Shown piece after piece: positions 50,690-62,472 of a DNA stretch of 64,000 nt. The DNA is taken from positions 1 through 64,000 of the forward strand of contig JACCGJ010000574.1 of the NCBI GenBank assembly GCA_013407085.1, given 5' to 3'. The stretch comes from Atriophallophorus winterbourni. Its lineage: Eukaryota; Platyhelminthes; Trematoda; Plagiorchiida; Microphallidae. A model generated the notes under the pieces. It did no database searches. It was not told the DNA's origin and saw only the letters and a program-made list of their open reading frames with translations. Made by a program: the position numbers and the translations under genes. Every line of letters starts with the position of its first letter. Within the stretch, counting starts at the first letter, position 1.

Positions 50690-51358
50690 TGGCCTCCTTC
50701 GATCGATGTCCACCGTGAATAAATATCATAAGTGCATGAATTTTTCATGCTCCACAGCTTCGAATGAATAAACAGTCCGATTCGGGAGAAACAATCTCTC
50801 CCGCAGCGCTCAGAGCAATAAGCATTACTCGGACGATCGATGTCAGTTGTACACTTATGGTGTGATCTATGATTACCAGCCGAGAGCAGTATCTGCTCTG
50901 TCTCGGCTTGCAGACGACGCTTTACACAGTGCCTCCAAAGCGAGCGGTCAAGAGCAAGTTCGTCCTAACTCGTAGGATCAACGTCAGGAGCTTTCGAAAC
51001 TCTTTTTCAAACGTTTTGTACCGCAAATACGGTTTACTTTCTAATTTCGACTCACTATGGAGTAGATTTTTGGAATACGACAATGCCCCATTCTGTACAC
51101 ATGACCCAGCCATCTTAAGAAGCGCCGTCGTATTAAGGTGAACATGCTTTGTAGACCAGCTTTAGAAATCAATTCTGCATTCGTTACTTTATTCATCCAT
51201 GATATGTTCAAAATACTGCGGAAGCATTCGGCTTCCGTTCACGTCTCGTGTAGATTGTCCAGGTTTTAATGTGTACAGTATGCACGTTCTGTATACTATC
51301 ATCTTTTAAGTCCGACGCGAGAGTTCAAACGGGAGAGAATGTCAGCTGCTCTGTCAAT
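50690..51358 (-). mobile_element. LINE family 3 fragment, C-terminal half
   Basis: Same order as the reverse complement of 35240-36040, including the 3' GTTGGCCTCC end, the finger-like Cys region and ENGALSYSKNLLHSE-like frames. It is heavily mutated. R2 follows directly at 51361. Confidence 0.8.
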
Positions 51359-51360
51359 CC

Positions 51361-51600
51361 ATCATCATCATCATCATCATCATCAAAGACAGCAATACAC
51401 CGGTAGCACGTACCGAATGCTTAACTGCCATACAACCATGAAAAAGTAAAATCCTAAAAGATGGGGAAGGGTGGGACTTAAATTGCTACGGCTTCTATAG
51501 AAGAGTAAGCACAAACAAACTGGGAAGAGGTGCCTACAACTCGAATGGAACATGCATTCAAACAAGTTTTGTGAACGAGTAGTAGCATATCAATCACCGT
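51361..51600 (-). repeat. (ATC)n and inverted R2 copy
   Basis: Eight ATC units start the block, then the reverse complement of the R2 3' part (GACAGCAATACACCGGTAGC, GATGGGGAAGGGTGGGACTT, AGTAAGCACAAAC). Orientation agrees with the (ATG)n being the 3' tail of R2. Confidence 0.75.
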
Positions 51601-51879
51601 GCTAACGAGTGGTTATCCGAAATGGTGTTGTCAAGATATGTGAAATGATGTACTGGTTCAAGCTGACAGTTTCGAACAGTGATGATTTGATGTTATACAG
51701 TCCTTTAACGAAGGACTTTGGTATTGCTCATGCTGATTGTCAACCTGAATTACCCGTGAAATGCACGGTAAAAGTATGGTTGATATCCTGTGAGAGGTAT
51801 ATACGAGTCACAAGTATTGGTCCTCGCACCGGTCTCTCATGGTATCAAGAGAGCCATAGTTCCAAACAAACTTAAAACC

Positions 51880-52125
51880 GCTTCCATTAAGTATGTATCT
51901 GGTAACCCGATTGTCGACAAAACCCAACGGATCGAAAGATGGTTAGAGCACTTCTCCTCTCTACTCTAGGTACAGTACGGTTTTACCGCATGCACTTGAA
52001 AATGTTGAGCGGTTACCAACCATTGAACATCTAGACACTCCCCCTACTCTTGATAAGCTAAATAGGGCAATCGACCGCTTAGCGAATGGAAAAGCCCCTG
52101 GTGACGACCTAAGCTCATCAAATGC
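51880..52125 (+). mobile_element. LINE family 3 fragment, upstream of RT
   Basis: Plus strand: ERWLEHFSSLL, then TVLPHALENVERLPTIEHLD and DKLNRAIDRLANGKAPGDD, equal to the left end of the 34175 copy and extending about 80 bp further 5'. It stops abruptly at GDDLSSSNAV. Confidence 0.8.
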
Positions 52126-53279
52126 TGTATGACAGCATTATTACTGCCTCTTTACTTTCTGATTACACTACGTGTCTTAGAAGATTGAAATTGCATTTAG
52201 TCCAATACAGCCGACAACGAGGAGCACTAATCTTCATTTGGACAGTGATTAATCAAATAACCCATCCATGCAGACATTTATTATATCTTTCCACAACACA
52301 CATCTGCGTGGTCACCCGTCTAAACGATACCAACAGCATATCAAGTAAAACTGCCACCAATACGCATTTTCTGTTTGCAGTGTACAAATGTAGAATAGTT
52401 TACCTACTCACGTGATACAATCTGAAACCATTGACGCTTTTAAACAGTCACTCGATGCCCATATGGACAAGTATGTTTTACGTTTGACAATAATCTCTAA
52501 CAATATTTTTGATCATTTTTACCAACCGACCCTATGTACATTTTTGTGGGTCTTGTACTTCACAGTCTTCTCACCCGCATATCATCTATGAATGAATCTG
52601 TAAATGAATAATTTACTGATCATTAAAATCTGAACTCTTATCCGATCGAAGTGGCATCAGCTTAATAGCCATCATGACAGACCATTGTGATGGACCTTGC
52701 AAAAATGTTTTGACATAGTATTTCGTTTCAACAACCGTGGCCTGACAATGCGGATATTGCGATCATTGATTATTAAGGTCTTATCGTTCTTCCAAGAGGG
52801 AATGTCATCAATCGTATACCACTATGCAATAATGTGCTAGTTTTACATGCCAGGGAATTTCGTTCGAACCGATTGTATTGCTTCCTAGCACGGTACGATT
52901 ATTTTCATAGCAAATGTCAAGCTCCCTTTTAAAACTGATATGTTGCAAAGAACTTAAACATGGTTGCATACTGCATTCGTTATTGTTAGTGTTAATAAAC
53001 ATGGTGTGAAGTTTAAAACCAATTCACACCAATGGATGCCAATGGTCTCTCAGTAAGCTAAGTATATTGCAAGGGCACCAAAATGCATGGCCAAATATGA
53101 CTTTTACTTGTTGAAAGATTTTAAAAGTCAAAATGGAAAAATGAATGTTTCTCGAGAGCTTCGAGTGAGATCTTAAGTAAAGATAAACGAATTTGAATAT
53201 GCAATTAGCAAGTTGCCGATATCCACTGTTAATTACACCCTCTGTTATCATTAGCACGTCCATGGTTAGGCATACTTAC
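52126..53279. other. DDHD gene intron; no exon found
   Basis: I looked for the missing minus-strand exon between the two halves of the DDHD domain and did not find a convincing one. A short SFKRELDICY reading near 52925 recalls the LINE C-terminus. Confidence 0.4.
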
Positions 53280-53567
53280 TGTCGATTCTTCACGTTCTGG
53301 GCTGCTTCCCTGAGAGCTCTCTCCACTCACTGATAGTAGCTCATCCGGGATTGTTTCATCTTCTGCACAATGCGAGCTTATCGACTGTGAGTCATCCGTT
53401 ATCGAAACATCGTTCGTTCTCTCAAATCTTTGGTCTCGATACAATGAAAACGTTCCAGTCTTTCGGTGTCGCGAACGACTTTTTCCGAGGAAGTCCACTG
53501 GGCTAGGAAGCACTGAGGGATTCACTTGAGCATAATGTTTCAACAGCAATGGCTCCAAACGATATGC
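53280..53567 (-). CDS. DDHD-domain phospholipase, exon with AYRLEPLL motif
   Basis: Acceptor TTTTTACAG, donor ACA|GTAAGT, 96 codons, phase 0 at both ends. It starts AYRLEPLLLKHYAQVNPSVL, which joins FHSYDPI of the exon at 55069-54767 to give the family hallmark FHxxDPxAYRLEPL. The remainder is a Ser/Arg/Glu-rich linker (SRSRHRKTG, SVSGESSQGSSPERE), a low-complexity, presumably disordered region as found between the two halves of the DDHD domain in DDHD1. Confidence 0.85.
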
Positions 53568-53603
53568 CTGTAAAAAAACACGTATTTTTGTGAAATGTAT
53601 CAA

Positions 53604-54766
53604 GTGAATTTGAAATATCGAATAGATTATTTGTATTGCATGTTGTCTCAGTTGTAAGGTTCATTATATGCAGCCATCTTTGGTTTCCACATGAATCATC
53701 CTCAGATGTTCACAAGTAATTGAAACTGCAAGCTTTTGTTTTTTTATAAAAAGTAAATAGCTTATTAGATTACAACAGGTATTTAAATATACGAGAGAGG
53801 TAGTCCGTTCCAGATCTTGAATATCCTTAGGTCTCTAAAGTGAGACATTTCACACTTGAAAGCTTTTATGATAAACTGATTCATGAGAACACATGCTCGG
53901 TATAAAAGCGGTGACAGTGCTTTGTGAAATGTTGTATTGTCGTGATCTTTATTATAAACTACATAACAACTGGAGTATCATTGACAAATTCACTGGGTCT
54001 AAATTGATTTCGTACTTTATCCATTCCGACCGACATCTGCCGCGTACGGACGTATATTTTGGCGCTCCTACGTTTTTGAATCTACTTCACTCCCAGTTTG
54101 TTGTATCTGGATATTTTATACCTTTTCGGATTCATCTCATAACAAGCATTGTGAACATAATATTCTGTGTCGCAATTGGGGATTATTTTGATCATCCTAT
54201 GAAGAACATGGATATGATCATACAAGTAACGATTTTTTTTAATTTTTTATACGTATATCCTATGGTACTGTACAGCAATTTGCTTTTTTAACCATAAATC
54301 TTGAATTTTGAATCCTCCGCCCTACCGCACGCAATCCAAGTAAGTGATGCAAACTGAAACCAAAATGACAATAGAAAGTTCAGTGGTCCTGATATTTATA
54401 CGGAGTTCAAGGTAGCTACTATCAAATATCGATGGATGCACATAGTTGGGCTCGGAGTCCAGAGATAGTGGTAATCTCATCACAGCAAATTTTTCTGTAG
54501 AGAATATTGCCTACCGAATAAATGTCGATGCAAGCAATCATTTTCAGACTACTACATTAAATGATCATCGAAGCGTAATTAACTTAAACTGTTCAAATTT
54601 ACTTGTATTACATGTGACTTTCATGAAAAATGGTATTTACGGTGTATCCTAGGCGAATTCTCGGTCATTCTTCTTTGCTGAATAAACCTGTCAACGATTA
54701 ATTTCTCGAGTTACAAACAGTGAAAAATACTTTTTTTTCGCTTTCAGGAACCGTTCTCGAACTTAC
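53604..54766. other. Intron between two DDHD exons
   Basis: The plus-strand open frame 53893-54291 is AT-rich and hydrophobic with no family features. I treat it as chance or old repeat. Confidence 0.45.
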
Positions 54767-55069
54767 GATTGGATCGTAGGAGTGAAAAATGTTGTAAAAC
54801 CTGCGACAGGCCAAAAAAGGTATCAGCGTTTCCGGATCCGAGACACCCAAATCCATTGCTCCGGCTTCGATTGATTCCTGATTGAAATTGAAGTAGTTTG
54901 TAGACGTGGGCGTCGTGGGCGTCGCTCTATGATGACTGTCCAACGAGCATGAATTACGGGAACTTGCGAGCGATATGTTCGACACCGCTGGTCGATTGTG
55001 TGAAGGTGGCAAGGAATTGAGCGAGATAAACAAGCCCAGTGGGGAACCAATCAGAAAAAGGTTTGCCAG
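54767..55069 (-). CDS. DDHD-domain phospholipase, exon with FLIGSPLGLF motif
   Basis: Acceptor CCACATCAG, donor ATC|GTAAGT, 101 codons, phase 0 at both ends. Encodes ANLFLIGSPLGLFISLNSLP (family form FxxGSPLxxFxxLR), a Ser/Thr/Asn-rich insert and CRRFYNIFHSYDPI. The preceding exon, which should hold the GxSxG nucleophile (SHSLG), was not found between here and the gap at 57166. Three overlapping frames in this exon are shadows. Confidence 0.85.
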
Positions 55070-55970
55070 CTGATGTGGAAAAAATGTGATTTTAATTTTG
55101 CGGTCTACAGTGTGAGATTATTTTCAAACCAAATTTGTTCTTTCTTATTCCAAATTTTGAATACTACATTTTCTCAAATGACTCGAGTTTTAACACGTAT
55201 ATGGAATTGCAATTATTAAATGCAAAGTATTGCATGTGAGTGCATTGTTTTGAGTTGCTAATTGATGTTGGAATTTCGAGACATTTTCACAAGAGCTTTT
55301 TCGCACTGTGATTAACCCAGCAATGTTCGATGCATTGCAAGCATCAATGCCCTGGCTCAACAAGGATACTTTACTACTTGACAGAATTAACCTCTGTACA
55401 CATTGAATATACAAATTGATAAATTACTTGGCTGCTTAACAAGAATTTGTAATACCGAAAGAAACATTTATCTCGGGTATCAACTGTTCGTTATTTAGTG
55501 TTCACAGATCTTGCAACTTACACTTGGAACGTTTCGACATCAATTTCTTTGATGTTTTTCAATGTAAATGTTTCGAAACGATTCTTCTAAATCCCTCTGC
55601 TGGTTCTTATGTCGCAATTTTAATTTTTGACCCACATATCAAGTGAAATTTATTGCCAATCCTACATGACTGCAGTTTTGGTGTAGCCGATATTTAGCTG
55701 GGAGTGGTTGCACAAGGTGTCAAAGAGTTTCCAAGGACGGTGCCCTTTCTCAGTAGCAACTTTTTTACTTCCGTTCAACTCACCTTTCTGTACCCCTTGA
55801 TCAAAGTGCTGAGATGGTTGTGTAAAGCTTGATGACGAAATGTGCATTATCATTAAAACACATCTAATATCACCCAATTTAAAACTGTTGTTTCCTGTGG
55901 AAGGGGTTGAGTGCAATCAAAGCGAACTCACAATTCTTTTTCCTTGGGGATTCTAGGTGAGGGATTGTCT
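55070..55970. other. Upstream of the DDHD exons; no exon found
   Basis: No GxSxG-bearing exon was found. A weak Penelope-type motif lies at 55528-55562 (minus: perfect hairpin ACATCAA/TTGATGT followed by CGAAACGTT). Confidence 0.4.
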
Positions 55971-55974
55971 GGTG

Positions 55975-57165
55975 AGGTTTGATGCAGGCTTGCAGGGGTA
56001 TAGATAATCCATCTCCAGCCTCTCTGAAGGATGTCTTTGTCAACAGGCTGCTGCTTCGTTCGTTGTCACGATTCTTTATTGCTGATCTTGTCGGGCTAGG
56101 GGATCTTTAGGATATTCCTGAGGCAGTCGTTGACGAAGACCTAGATTTTCTTCATGGTGGTGAAGGTGGTTCTCCTGGTCTCTGCTCCATAGAGTAGTAT
56201 TGGCTTTACTAAGGTGTTTAAGAGCCAGGTGTTGGTAGTAATTCTAATCTCGATGGATCTCCAGATGCTCTGCAGCTGATGGAAGGCTGCTCGTTCTTTC
56301 CCGATGCGGGTTCTGACGGCTGCATCTGTTCCTCCAAGCTTGTCAAGGATGCTGCCGAGAAAGGTGGAACTATCCACCTCTTCCAGCGCCTCGCCTTGGT
56401 ATGTTATGATCCAGGCGTGGTGCCGCTGGATGGGTTGGTCTTGAACACCATGCTCTTGCCTCTATTGATTTTGAAGCCCATTCTAGGTGAGTTAACCGCA
56501 ACGATATTAGTCTTTTTTCTTGCATCTATTGTTGTCTATTTGTCTAATGAGTGTCAGTCTGTCGACGCTGTCAAACTCCTTCTCATGGTTGACGTAGAGA
56601 GACGAGTTTCACTCCACGGACTGCTGTAGAATGATGCGCAGGGTTGCAATCTCTCCTTCCTGAAGCCGGCTTGTTATTCACGAAGATGCGGGTGAACAGC
56701 GTCTTTCATTCTGTTCAGCACGATGCAGTTAAACACCTTCCCTGTGATGGACAGCAACGTAATCCCTCGAAAGTTGGAGCAGGAACTGAGGTCGCCTTTC
56801 TTGGCGAGTTTGATGAGGTAGCCTTCTTTCCACTTAGCTGGTACTTCTTCTTCCCATATCTTGCATAAGACTGGGTAGAGGAGCTCCCCACTGGTCTAGA
56901 TGTCCGCCTTTAGCGCTTTTGCCGGGATGCAGTCATGTCCTGTAGGTTTGCCGTTCTTCAATTGCCTAATGGCGCTGCGAATTTCTTACTTCGTGGGTGC
57001 ACAGCACCTGGTTGGCAGATCGCCTTCAGTTGGCGGTATATCCGGTGTGTTTGAAGTAGCTGTCCTTGTGTATCCTTCTGTGATGAAAACACTTCCTCCG
57101 ATGACCAGATTGCTTGCGTCGCATTGGTCGGCGAATCTCTATCCATTGACATTTATCTCGCCCAG
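55975..57165 (-). mobile_element. RTE-type LINE fragment running into the gap
   Basis: Minus strand from the gap edge: RFADQCDASNLVIGG (endonuclease end), IRQLKNGKPTGHDCIPAKAL, KKGDLSSCSNFRGITLLSI and VFNCIVLNRMKDAVHPHLRE, an EKEFDSVDRLTLIRQI palm box with a deletion before it, and FLGSILDKLGGTDAAVRTRI with LLYGAETRRTT near the left end. Frames change several times. The 5' part is lost in the N run. Confidence 0.85.
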
Positions 57166-58165
57166 NNNNNNNNNNNNNNNNNNNNNNNNNNNNNNNNNNN
57201 NNNNNNNNNNNNNNNNNNNNNNNNNNNNNNNNNNNNNNNNNNNNNNNNNNNNNNNNNNNNNNNNNNNNNNNNNNNNNNNNNNNNNNNNNNNNNNNNNNNN
57301 NNNNNNNNNNNNNNNNNNNNNNNNNNNNNNNNNNNNNNNNNNNNNNNNNNNNNNNNNNNNNNNNNNNNNNNNNNNNNNNNNNNNNNNNNNNNNNNNNNNN
57401 NNNNNNNNNNNNNNNNNNNNNNNNNNNNNNNNNNNNNNNNNNNNNNNNNNNNNNNNNNNNNNNNNNNNNNNNNNNNNNNNNNNNNNNNNNNNNNNNNNNN
57501 NNNNNNNNNNNNNNNNNNNNNNNNNNNNNNNNNNNNNNNNNNNNNNNNNNNNNNNNNNNNNNNNNNNNNNNNNNNNNNNNNNNNNNNNNNNNNNNNNNNN
57601 NNNNNNNNNNNNNNNNNNNNNNNNNNNNNNNNNNNNNNNNNNNNNNNNNNNNNNNNNNNNNNNNNNNNNNNNNNNNNNNNNNNNNNNNNNNNNNNNNNNN
57701 NNNNNNNNNNNNNNNNNNNNNNNNNNNNNNNNNNNNNNNNNNNNNNNNNNNNNNNNNNNNNNNNNNNNNNNNNNNNNNNNNNNNNNNNNNNNNNNNNNNN
57801 NNNNNNNNNNNNNNNNNNNNNNNNNNNNNNNNNNNNNNNNNNNNNNNNNNNNNNNNNNNNNNNNNNNNNNNNNNNNNNNNNNNNNNNNNNNNNNNNNNNN
57901 NNNNNNNNNNNNNNNNNNNNNNNNNNNNNNNNNNNNNNNNNNNNNNNNNNNNNNNNNNNNNNNNNNNNNNNNNNNNNNNNNNNNNNNNNNNNNNNNNNNN
58001 NNNNNNNNNNNNNNNNNNNNNNNNNNNNNNNNNNNNNNNNNNNNNNNNNNNNNNNNNNNNNNNNNNNNNNNNNNNNNNNNNNNNNNNNNNNNNNNNNNNN
58101 NNNNNNNNNNNNNNNNNNNNNNNNNNNNNNNNNNNNNNNNNNNNNNNNNNNNNNNNNNNNNNNNN
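57166..58165. other. Assembly gap, exactly 1000 N
   Basis: All bases are N. The round length suggests a placeholder and not a measured distance. Long open frames across it are artefacts. Confidence 0.99.
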
Positions 58166-58329
58166 TCCGATTGGAAGACCTGACACGAAGATCTGTTTGT
58201 TTGGGCGACCACAACAGATGTTGCTAGCTCCTTCTGAACTCTCCTTCTGAACTGGTCAGGCAAACAAAGTTACTCAAATGTGCCAGTCTGGAGAACAGTT
58301 CATAAACGCTTAATTGCGATCGGTCAAAC

Positions 58330-58582
58330 GGTGGACGGTAGCCCAGGTCGTTAAGGCGTGGGACTACAATGGTGATGGTTGGGGATTCGAACCCCACCCG
58401 AAGCGAAGGATATGCACTGCTGATGAACTCAAATAAGAGCGAAACTCGAGTCCAGTGCTTCCGTTATGGACCGTCGTGATCAACTTTGTGAATAGTTCGA
58501 TGGGCTTGTCACGGATGAGTAGTCACGAATATAATCACTTGATACTTGGTACCGATGTAACGCTGTCTATGACGATGAGGAT
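58330..58582 (+). mobile_element. Ribozyme SINE, second copy
   Basis: A box at 58339-58350, B box at 58384-58394, same body and end as 44243-44493 with a handful of substitutions. It is part of the duplicated block, not an independent insertion. Confidence 0.8.
58414..58458 (+). ncRNA. Hammerhead ribozyme, second copy
   Basis: Base-for-base the same as 44327-44371: stem I GCACTG/CAGTGC, CTGATGA, GAAA, AC-TCGA-GT, cleavage C at 58452. Confidence 0.85.
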
Positions 58583-58723
58583 GGATAGCGGTGAATGGAA
58601 GCTGGTTTGAGGTAACGTGGACCTTCGTGTGTTGTGATACTGTCTAAGCTCAATCCTGTACTAATCTCTCCGTCGGCGGCTTATCGACACCTTTTTTACG
58701 GTTCAATTTTTCAATCCCCACAG

Positions 58724-58848
58724 GCTACCTTACAAAAACTTCATCCATAAGTACGGTTTACTTGCACGACTGGCACCGATGGATTACCATTTCGTTGTTC
58801 CTTCCCTGCTTCGCCAACATGGATTAACTAGTTTCAGTGAAACAGCTG
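58724..58848 (+). CDS. Copy of myosin exon 15
   Basis: Same length and splice sites as 44637-44761. Two substitutions: one synonymous (Gly), one Thr to Ala near the end. Confidence 0.8.
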
Positions 58849-59020
58849 GTAAGCCAACATTTTTTTTCTTTTTTTAAAAGCTCTCTATCTTCTTCCGCGT
58901 ACAATATTTCTAATATACATGAATCCGAAACGGCATCCATATTATGCTCTGTGGGGAGGTCGTGATTTGCGGTTGAATTCGTATCCTTTATCACAATCCT
59001 TCTTATTGCCTTTCATCTAG

Positions 59021-59221
59021 GTGATCTGGATGACAAAATGCTTGCTCTGAACTTACTGTTATTGGCGCTGGATATTTCAACACGCGATACGCAGTCCGAC
59101 GTACTCGCCGTTGCTCGCCAGTGTGGTCGAACACGAATACATCTCCATGCGATACAACTCAATCGGTTGGATTTGATACGGTCGGTGCTTCGGACGTCTG
59201 CTGCCAGACGAATTCAAAGAG
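59021..59221 (+). CDS. Copy of myosin exon 16
   Basis: Same splice sites as 44952-45152. Replacements are Leu to Arg, Ser to Leu and Ala to Thr; four other changes are silent. Frame and IQ start are intact. Confidence 0.8.
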
Positions 59222-60390
59222 GTTTGTGTCAGTGTATGCGGTTTGTACTCATCAGAGAACCCCCACCACATACCCAGTAATTCCCAGACGATTCCCCCTT
59301 CTGATGCCCAGGAGCTAGACACAGTGGAATAGGTTTATCTGTTGGATCGACCAACATTGACAGACCACCTTTAATTTTGACATCACTGTTAGGTCGGATT
59401 GATCCAGCCAGTCAACGAAATCTCATTGCAATGGCATACCATCCTTGACCCTACTTTATCTCGCTTGTATCCAGACATGGACAACCTGATCGTATTGTAT
59501 ATGGCAATTTGTCTAGCTCCAGATTTATTTGTTACAAACATTCGCGCAATTCAGCCCAAATCGTTGCGTGATCACCTTAGTGTTGTCTAGTTTTCATTCT
59601 TTGTGACAACGATTGGTTATGCTCTTCAACTTGGTTTTCGATTTGTGCGGTACGCTGATTGATTTTCGTCGCTTCTACTGTCTCACCCGACACAGTGCGT
59701 GCCATTTCGACTTTATCATTTGAAGTGCAAACCATGTTTAGCTGTGGCAGAATTCTCAGTCTCTTGGCCGTTATTGTTATTACTTTCCTTTCTGTCAATT
59801 CACATCTGTTCAAATGGTATCGAAGCCCATGCGAATCTGTTTGACTCTTTGTTACTGACTGTCTCAAAACCAGTGTTTTGAAGCATTCATTGTTTGTTTT
59901 TGATAACCAAGTATTTATTCTCCCCTGAACAAAATCCAAATAGACCTTTGGTCACACAACTTTCCTCGTCACTTGCCATAGCTATAATCGTTTTTTCCCA
60001 TTTGTGTCCCACTGAGCACCCCGCTGCGACTTTTAATCGAGGAACTCACAGGTTCGAACCTGCTTTGCGAAAATATGCGCAGTCCTAAACCAAGTTTAAT
60101 ATGTATCAGTGCACTGGTTGGAAAAGTACCTGTAACAGACATGCACCCTGTTCATTTGTAAATGCGCATAACATCTACCACTTCCTTTTAATTGATTTAC
60201 TAACAGGCACCGACCTCGTGGATTCTATCGTCCTACTTTGGTTTCAAACCTTTCTCTTAGTTCCAAAGCCGTATTTTTCTGCATGACTGTATCTTGTTTA
60301 ATACGTATTCTGCACTCTGTCTACAACTAGGCTTGTGCTTTTTCATTATCCATTTTATTCGTTTTCACACCCCTCCTGGCCATTTTCCAG

Positions 60391-60725
60391 CGTATCTCTC
60401 GTATCGTGAGCGGTGTACGCATATCGTTAACGAGCATGAGAATGCTAGCACAGCGTTAGCCACTTCCGAAAATGCGGAAACCACAGTGTTAACCGTCACA
60501 ATTTCGGATCGCCCCCAATGCTCGTCCATCACTACGCTGGACTCGTTTATTTTCGCGACCCACGAGCGCCACTTCGCGTCTTATCACCATCTGGAAAGAT
60601 CGGACGGTGTACAGCATTTGTGGAATCAAAAACGCGTGATGCGGCTGCACTGTCTCATTCCGTATGCTTGGCGATCCATCGACGGAATCACGTCCGAGGG
60701 ATTGAACAGTTTGCCTTTCAACTAG
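60391..60725 (+). CDS. Copy of myosin exon 17 with stop
   Basis: Same 335-nt length as 46310-46644; Asn to His and Leu to Val plus six silent changes. Poly(A) signal at 60738-60743. No motor exons precede it here, so if the duplication is real it would be a tail-only pseudogene; if it is allelic it belongs to the other haplotype. Confidence 0.8.
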
Positions 60726-61200
60726 AAATCTGTTTTAAATAAACTCTCAGCGTCTTTGTTGATCATTCCTCTCGCTGCAATATTTCGATCAGATCCGTCG
60801 TATTTTCACTTGCTATGAGTTTTTTGTACACAATAGATGCTTCATCTGAAGGGGATTTGTTTTCTTTAAAACCTTGAAATTCCAGGCGTGTTGGTCGATT
60901 TTTGCCTGTGCTCCATTTGTCAAGCGTTGCGACGTGAATATACCTCCTAGATTTTTCCTAATTAGTTATCGTGCAGAAGAAAATTGTGCGAACACCGTAG
61001 ACACGTGCATGCTAGCTGTCGTTAGATTGTATTCAGGGATGATATGGTGATTGCCATGAAAATATAGTTTAACATTTCAACGACGTTCCAAAAAGTCATA
61101 AACCAAAAAGAATTCGGTGCTCAGGGTTGAGTGCATCCAGGGACAAAATTCGCGTAACTTTTAGTGTGGATTTATACATTAGACTTTACGCTATGCATGG

Positions 61201-61311
61201 TTGTTGTTGTTGGCCTCCGTCGGTCGATGTCGACCATGGATGTACATCACATCACATGAATTTCATGTTTTGCAACTTTTTGAATGACTAAACAGTCCGA
61301 TTCGGGAGGAA
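61201..61311 (-). mobile_element. LINE family 3, 3'-end-only insertion present in copy 2 alone
   Basis: About 110 bp with TTGTTGTTGTTGGCCTCCG at the left (3' tail on the minus strand) and AACAGTCCGATTCGGGAGGA at the right. CATGG lies on both sides (61196-61200, 61312-61316) as a possible target duplication. The matching place in copy 1 (near 47110) lacks it. Confidence 0.85.
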
Positions 61312-61384
61312 CATGGTTACTGTTAGGAAAATGTACGTAGATTCCCCTCTCTCCTATCGTTACCGTTCGGGTTTTCTTTAGGAA

Positions 61385-61602
61385 GTGAAGCTGTACACCT
61401 GGGACCCAGGTGAAGTGCCGCATTTGAATTGTCTCTATGTAAGCGACTGTTAGGTTGCTCAGGTCTAGACAGATATTTAAAAATAATGACAGTAAGATTC
61501 CAGCGTGTTTTCTCGTGAAAATGAGTACAGTTCTCAACTAAATTTAGCACGGGGTCACCGGTGCAGTACATAAGTGCGACACAATTGAACGTCAATGCAG
61601 CC
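61385..61602 (+). repeat. Dispersed repeat R1, long copy (duplicate)
   Basis: Counterpart of 47185-47412, noticeably more diverged from it than the neighbouring sequence, with CCCAGGTGAAGTGCCGCATTT and GATTCCAGCGTGTTTTCTCG. Confidence 0.75.
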
Positions 61603-62434
61603 TAGCTACAATGCAGATTTATATACGGGAATTATAACCACCGAACACTGTTGAATGATTTGATGTCCTAACACAGGATCGTCGAGGTTCTTGCGACGTT
61701 CTGTACGGGTGTGTATTTAAGCGGTATTTCTCTCCTATGTAGCTAAAACGGTGCTAAGTTGATGAGCTATATGGGGAAACATGCTGAAGATTCAATATAA
61801 GTTTTTCTGTTTTCTATATCTGTCTAGGCCTGGACAACCTGACACTATCTTATCCCACGTCTTTGATTGTTGCCTTTATTCAGACTTGTGATGTTGCTGC
61901 GTAATTTTTCGTTACCTGAAATGTACGAATGCCAATAGTAATTGATCAACTCCCTTTACTGTGTGCTTATTTGTGGTAATGTCTCACACTATCTTTTGGC
62001 TTGCTGCGCGGTCAACGAAGAAAGATGTCTTGTGTGACAAGTTTCAGTGTCACATAGTTAATTGTATCGGCTGTCAACCTGCTTTCTTTTGTTCCCTTAG
62101 CGTAATGTTGCTTTTTCTAACCGATGAGGACAATTAGCCCTAAACTGACATTGAAATACGGGTTCGGGGATGTGAGTAACAACGCAACACAGGCTATCAT
62201 TGACTTGACGCAGAATCGTTTAGCAATTTCATGATCGAAACTTTAAAACCTCGTTGAAAACTGCCAACTCAATGCTGTTGATACTACTTGTATTTCTACT
62301 CATCATGGAGTGTGCAGCACCGCTGGTTTTGTTTCCCCCGTTTTGTTCTGCTTTACAGTTTAGGAAGAAATGTGGATTTTGCTTAATTAATGATAGGCTG
62401 AAGTAATGTGTTGCTCACATCCCCCAAAATTACA

Positions 62435-62472
62435 CCACTACCGGTTTCTGGCTGTTTGTCATCATCAGGTGG
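62435..62472 (-). ncRNA. Weak hammerhead-like motif (duplicate)
   Basis: Identical to 48236-48273; the same doubts apply. Confidence 0.3.

Noticed and set aside
53893..54291. 132-codon plus-strand open frame
   Set aside because: It lies inside a DDHD intron on the opposite strand, is AT-driven and hydrophobic, and has no motif or splice partner.
56900..58263. Long open frames across 57166-58165
   Set aside because: They exist only because N codons are read as open; the flanks encode LINE sequence on the minus strand.
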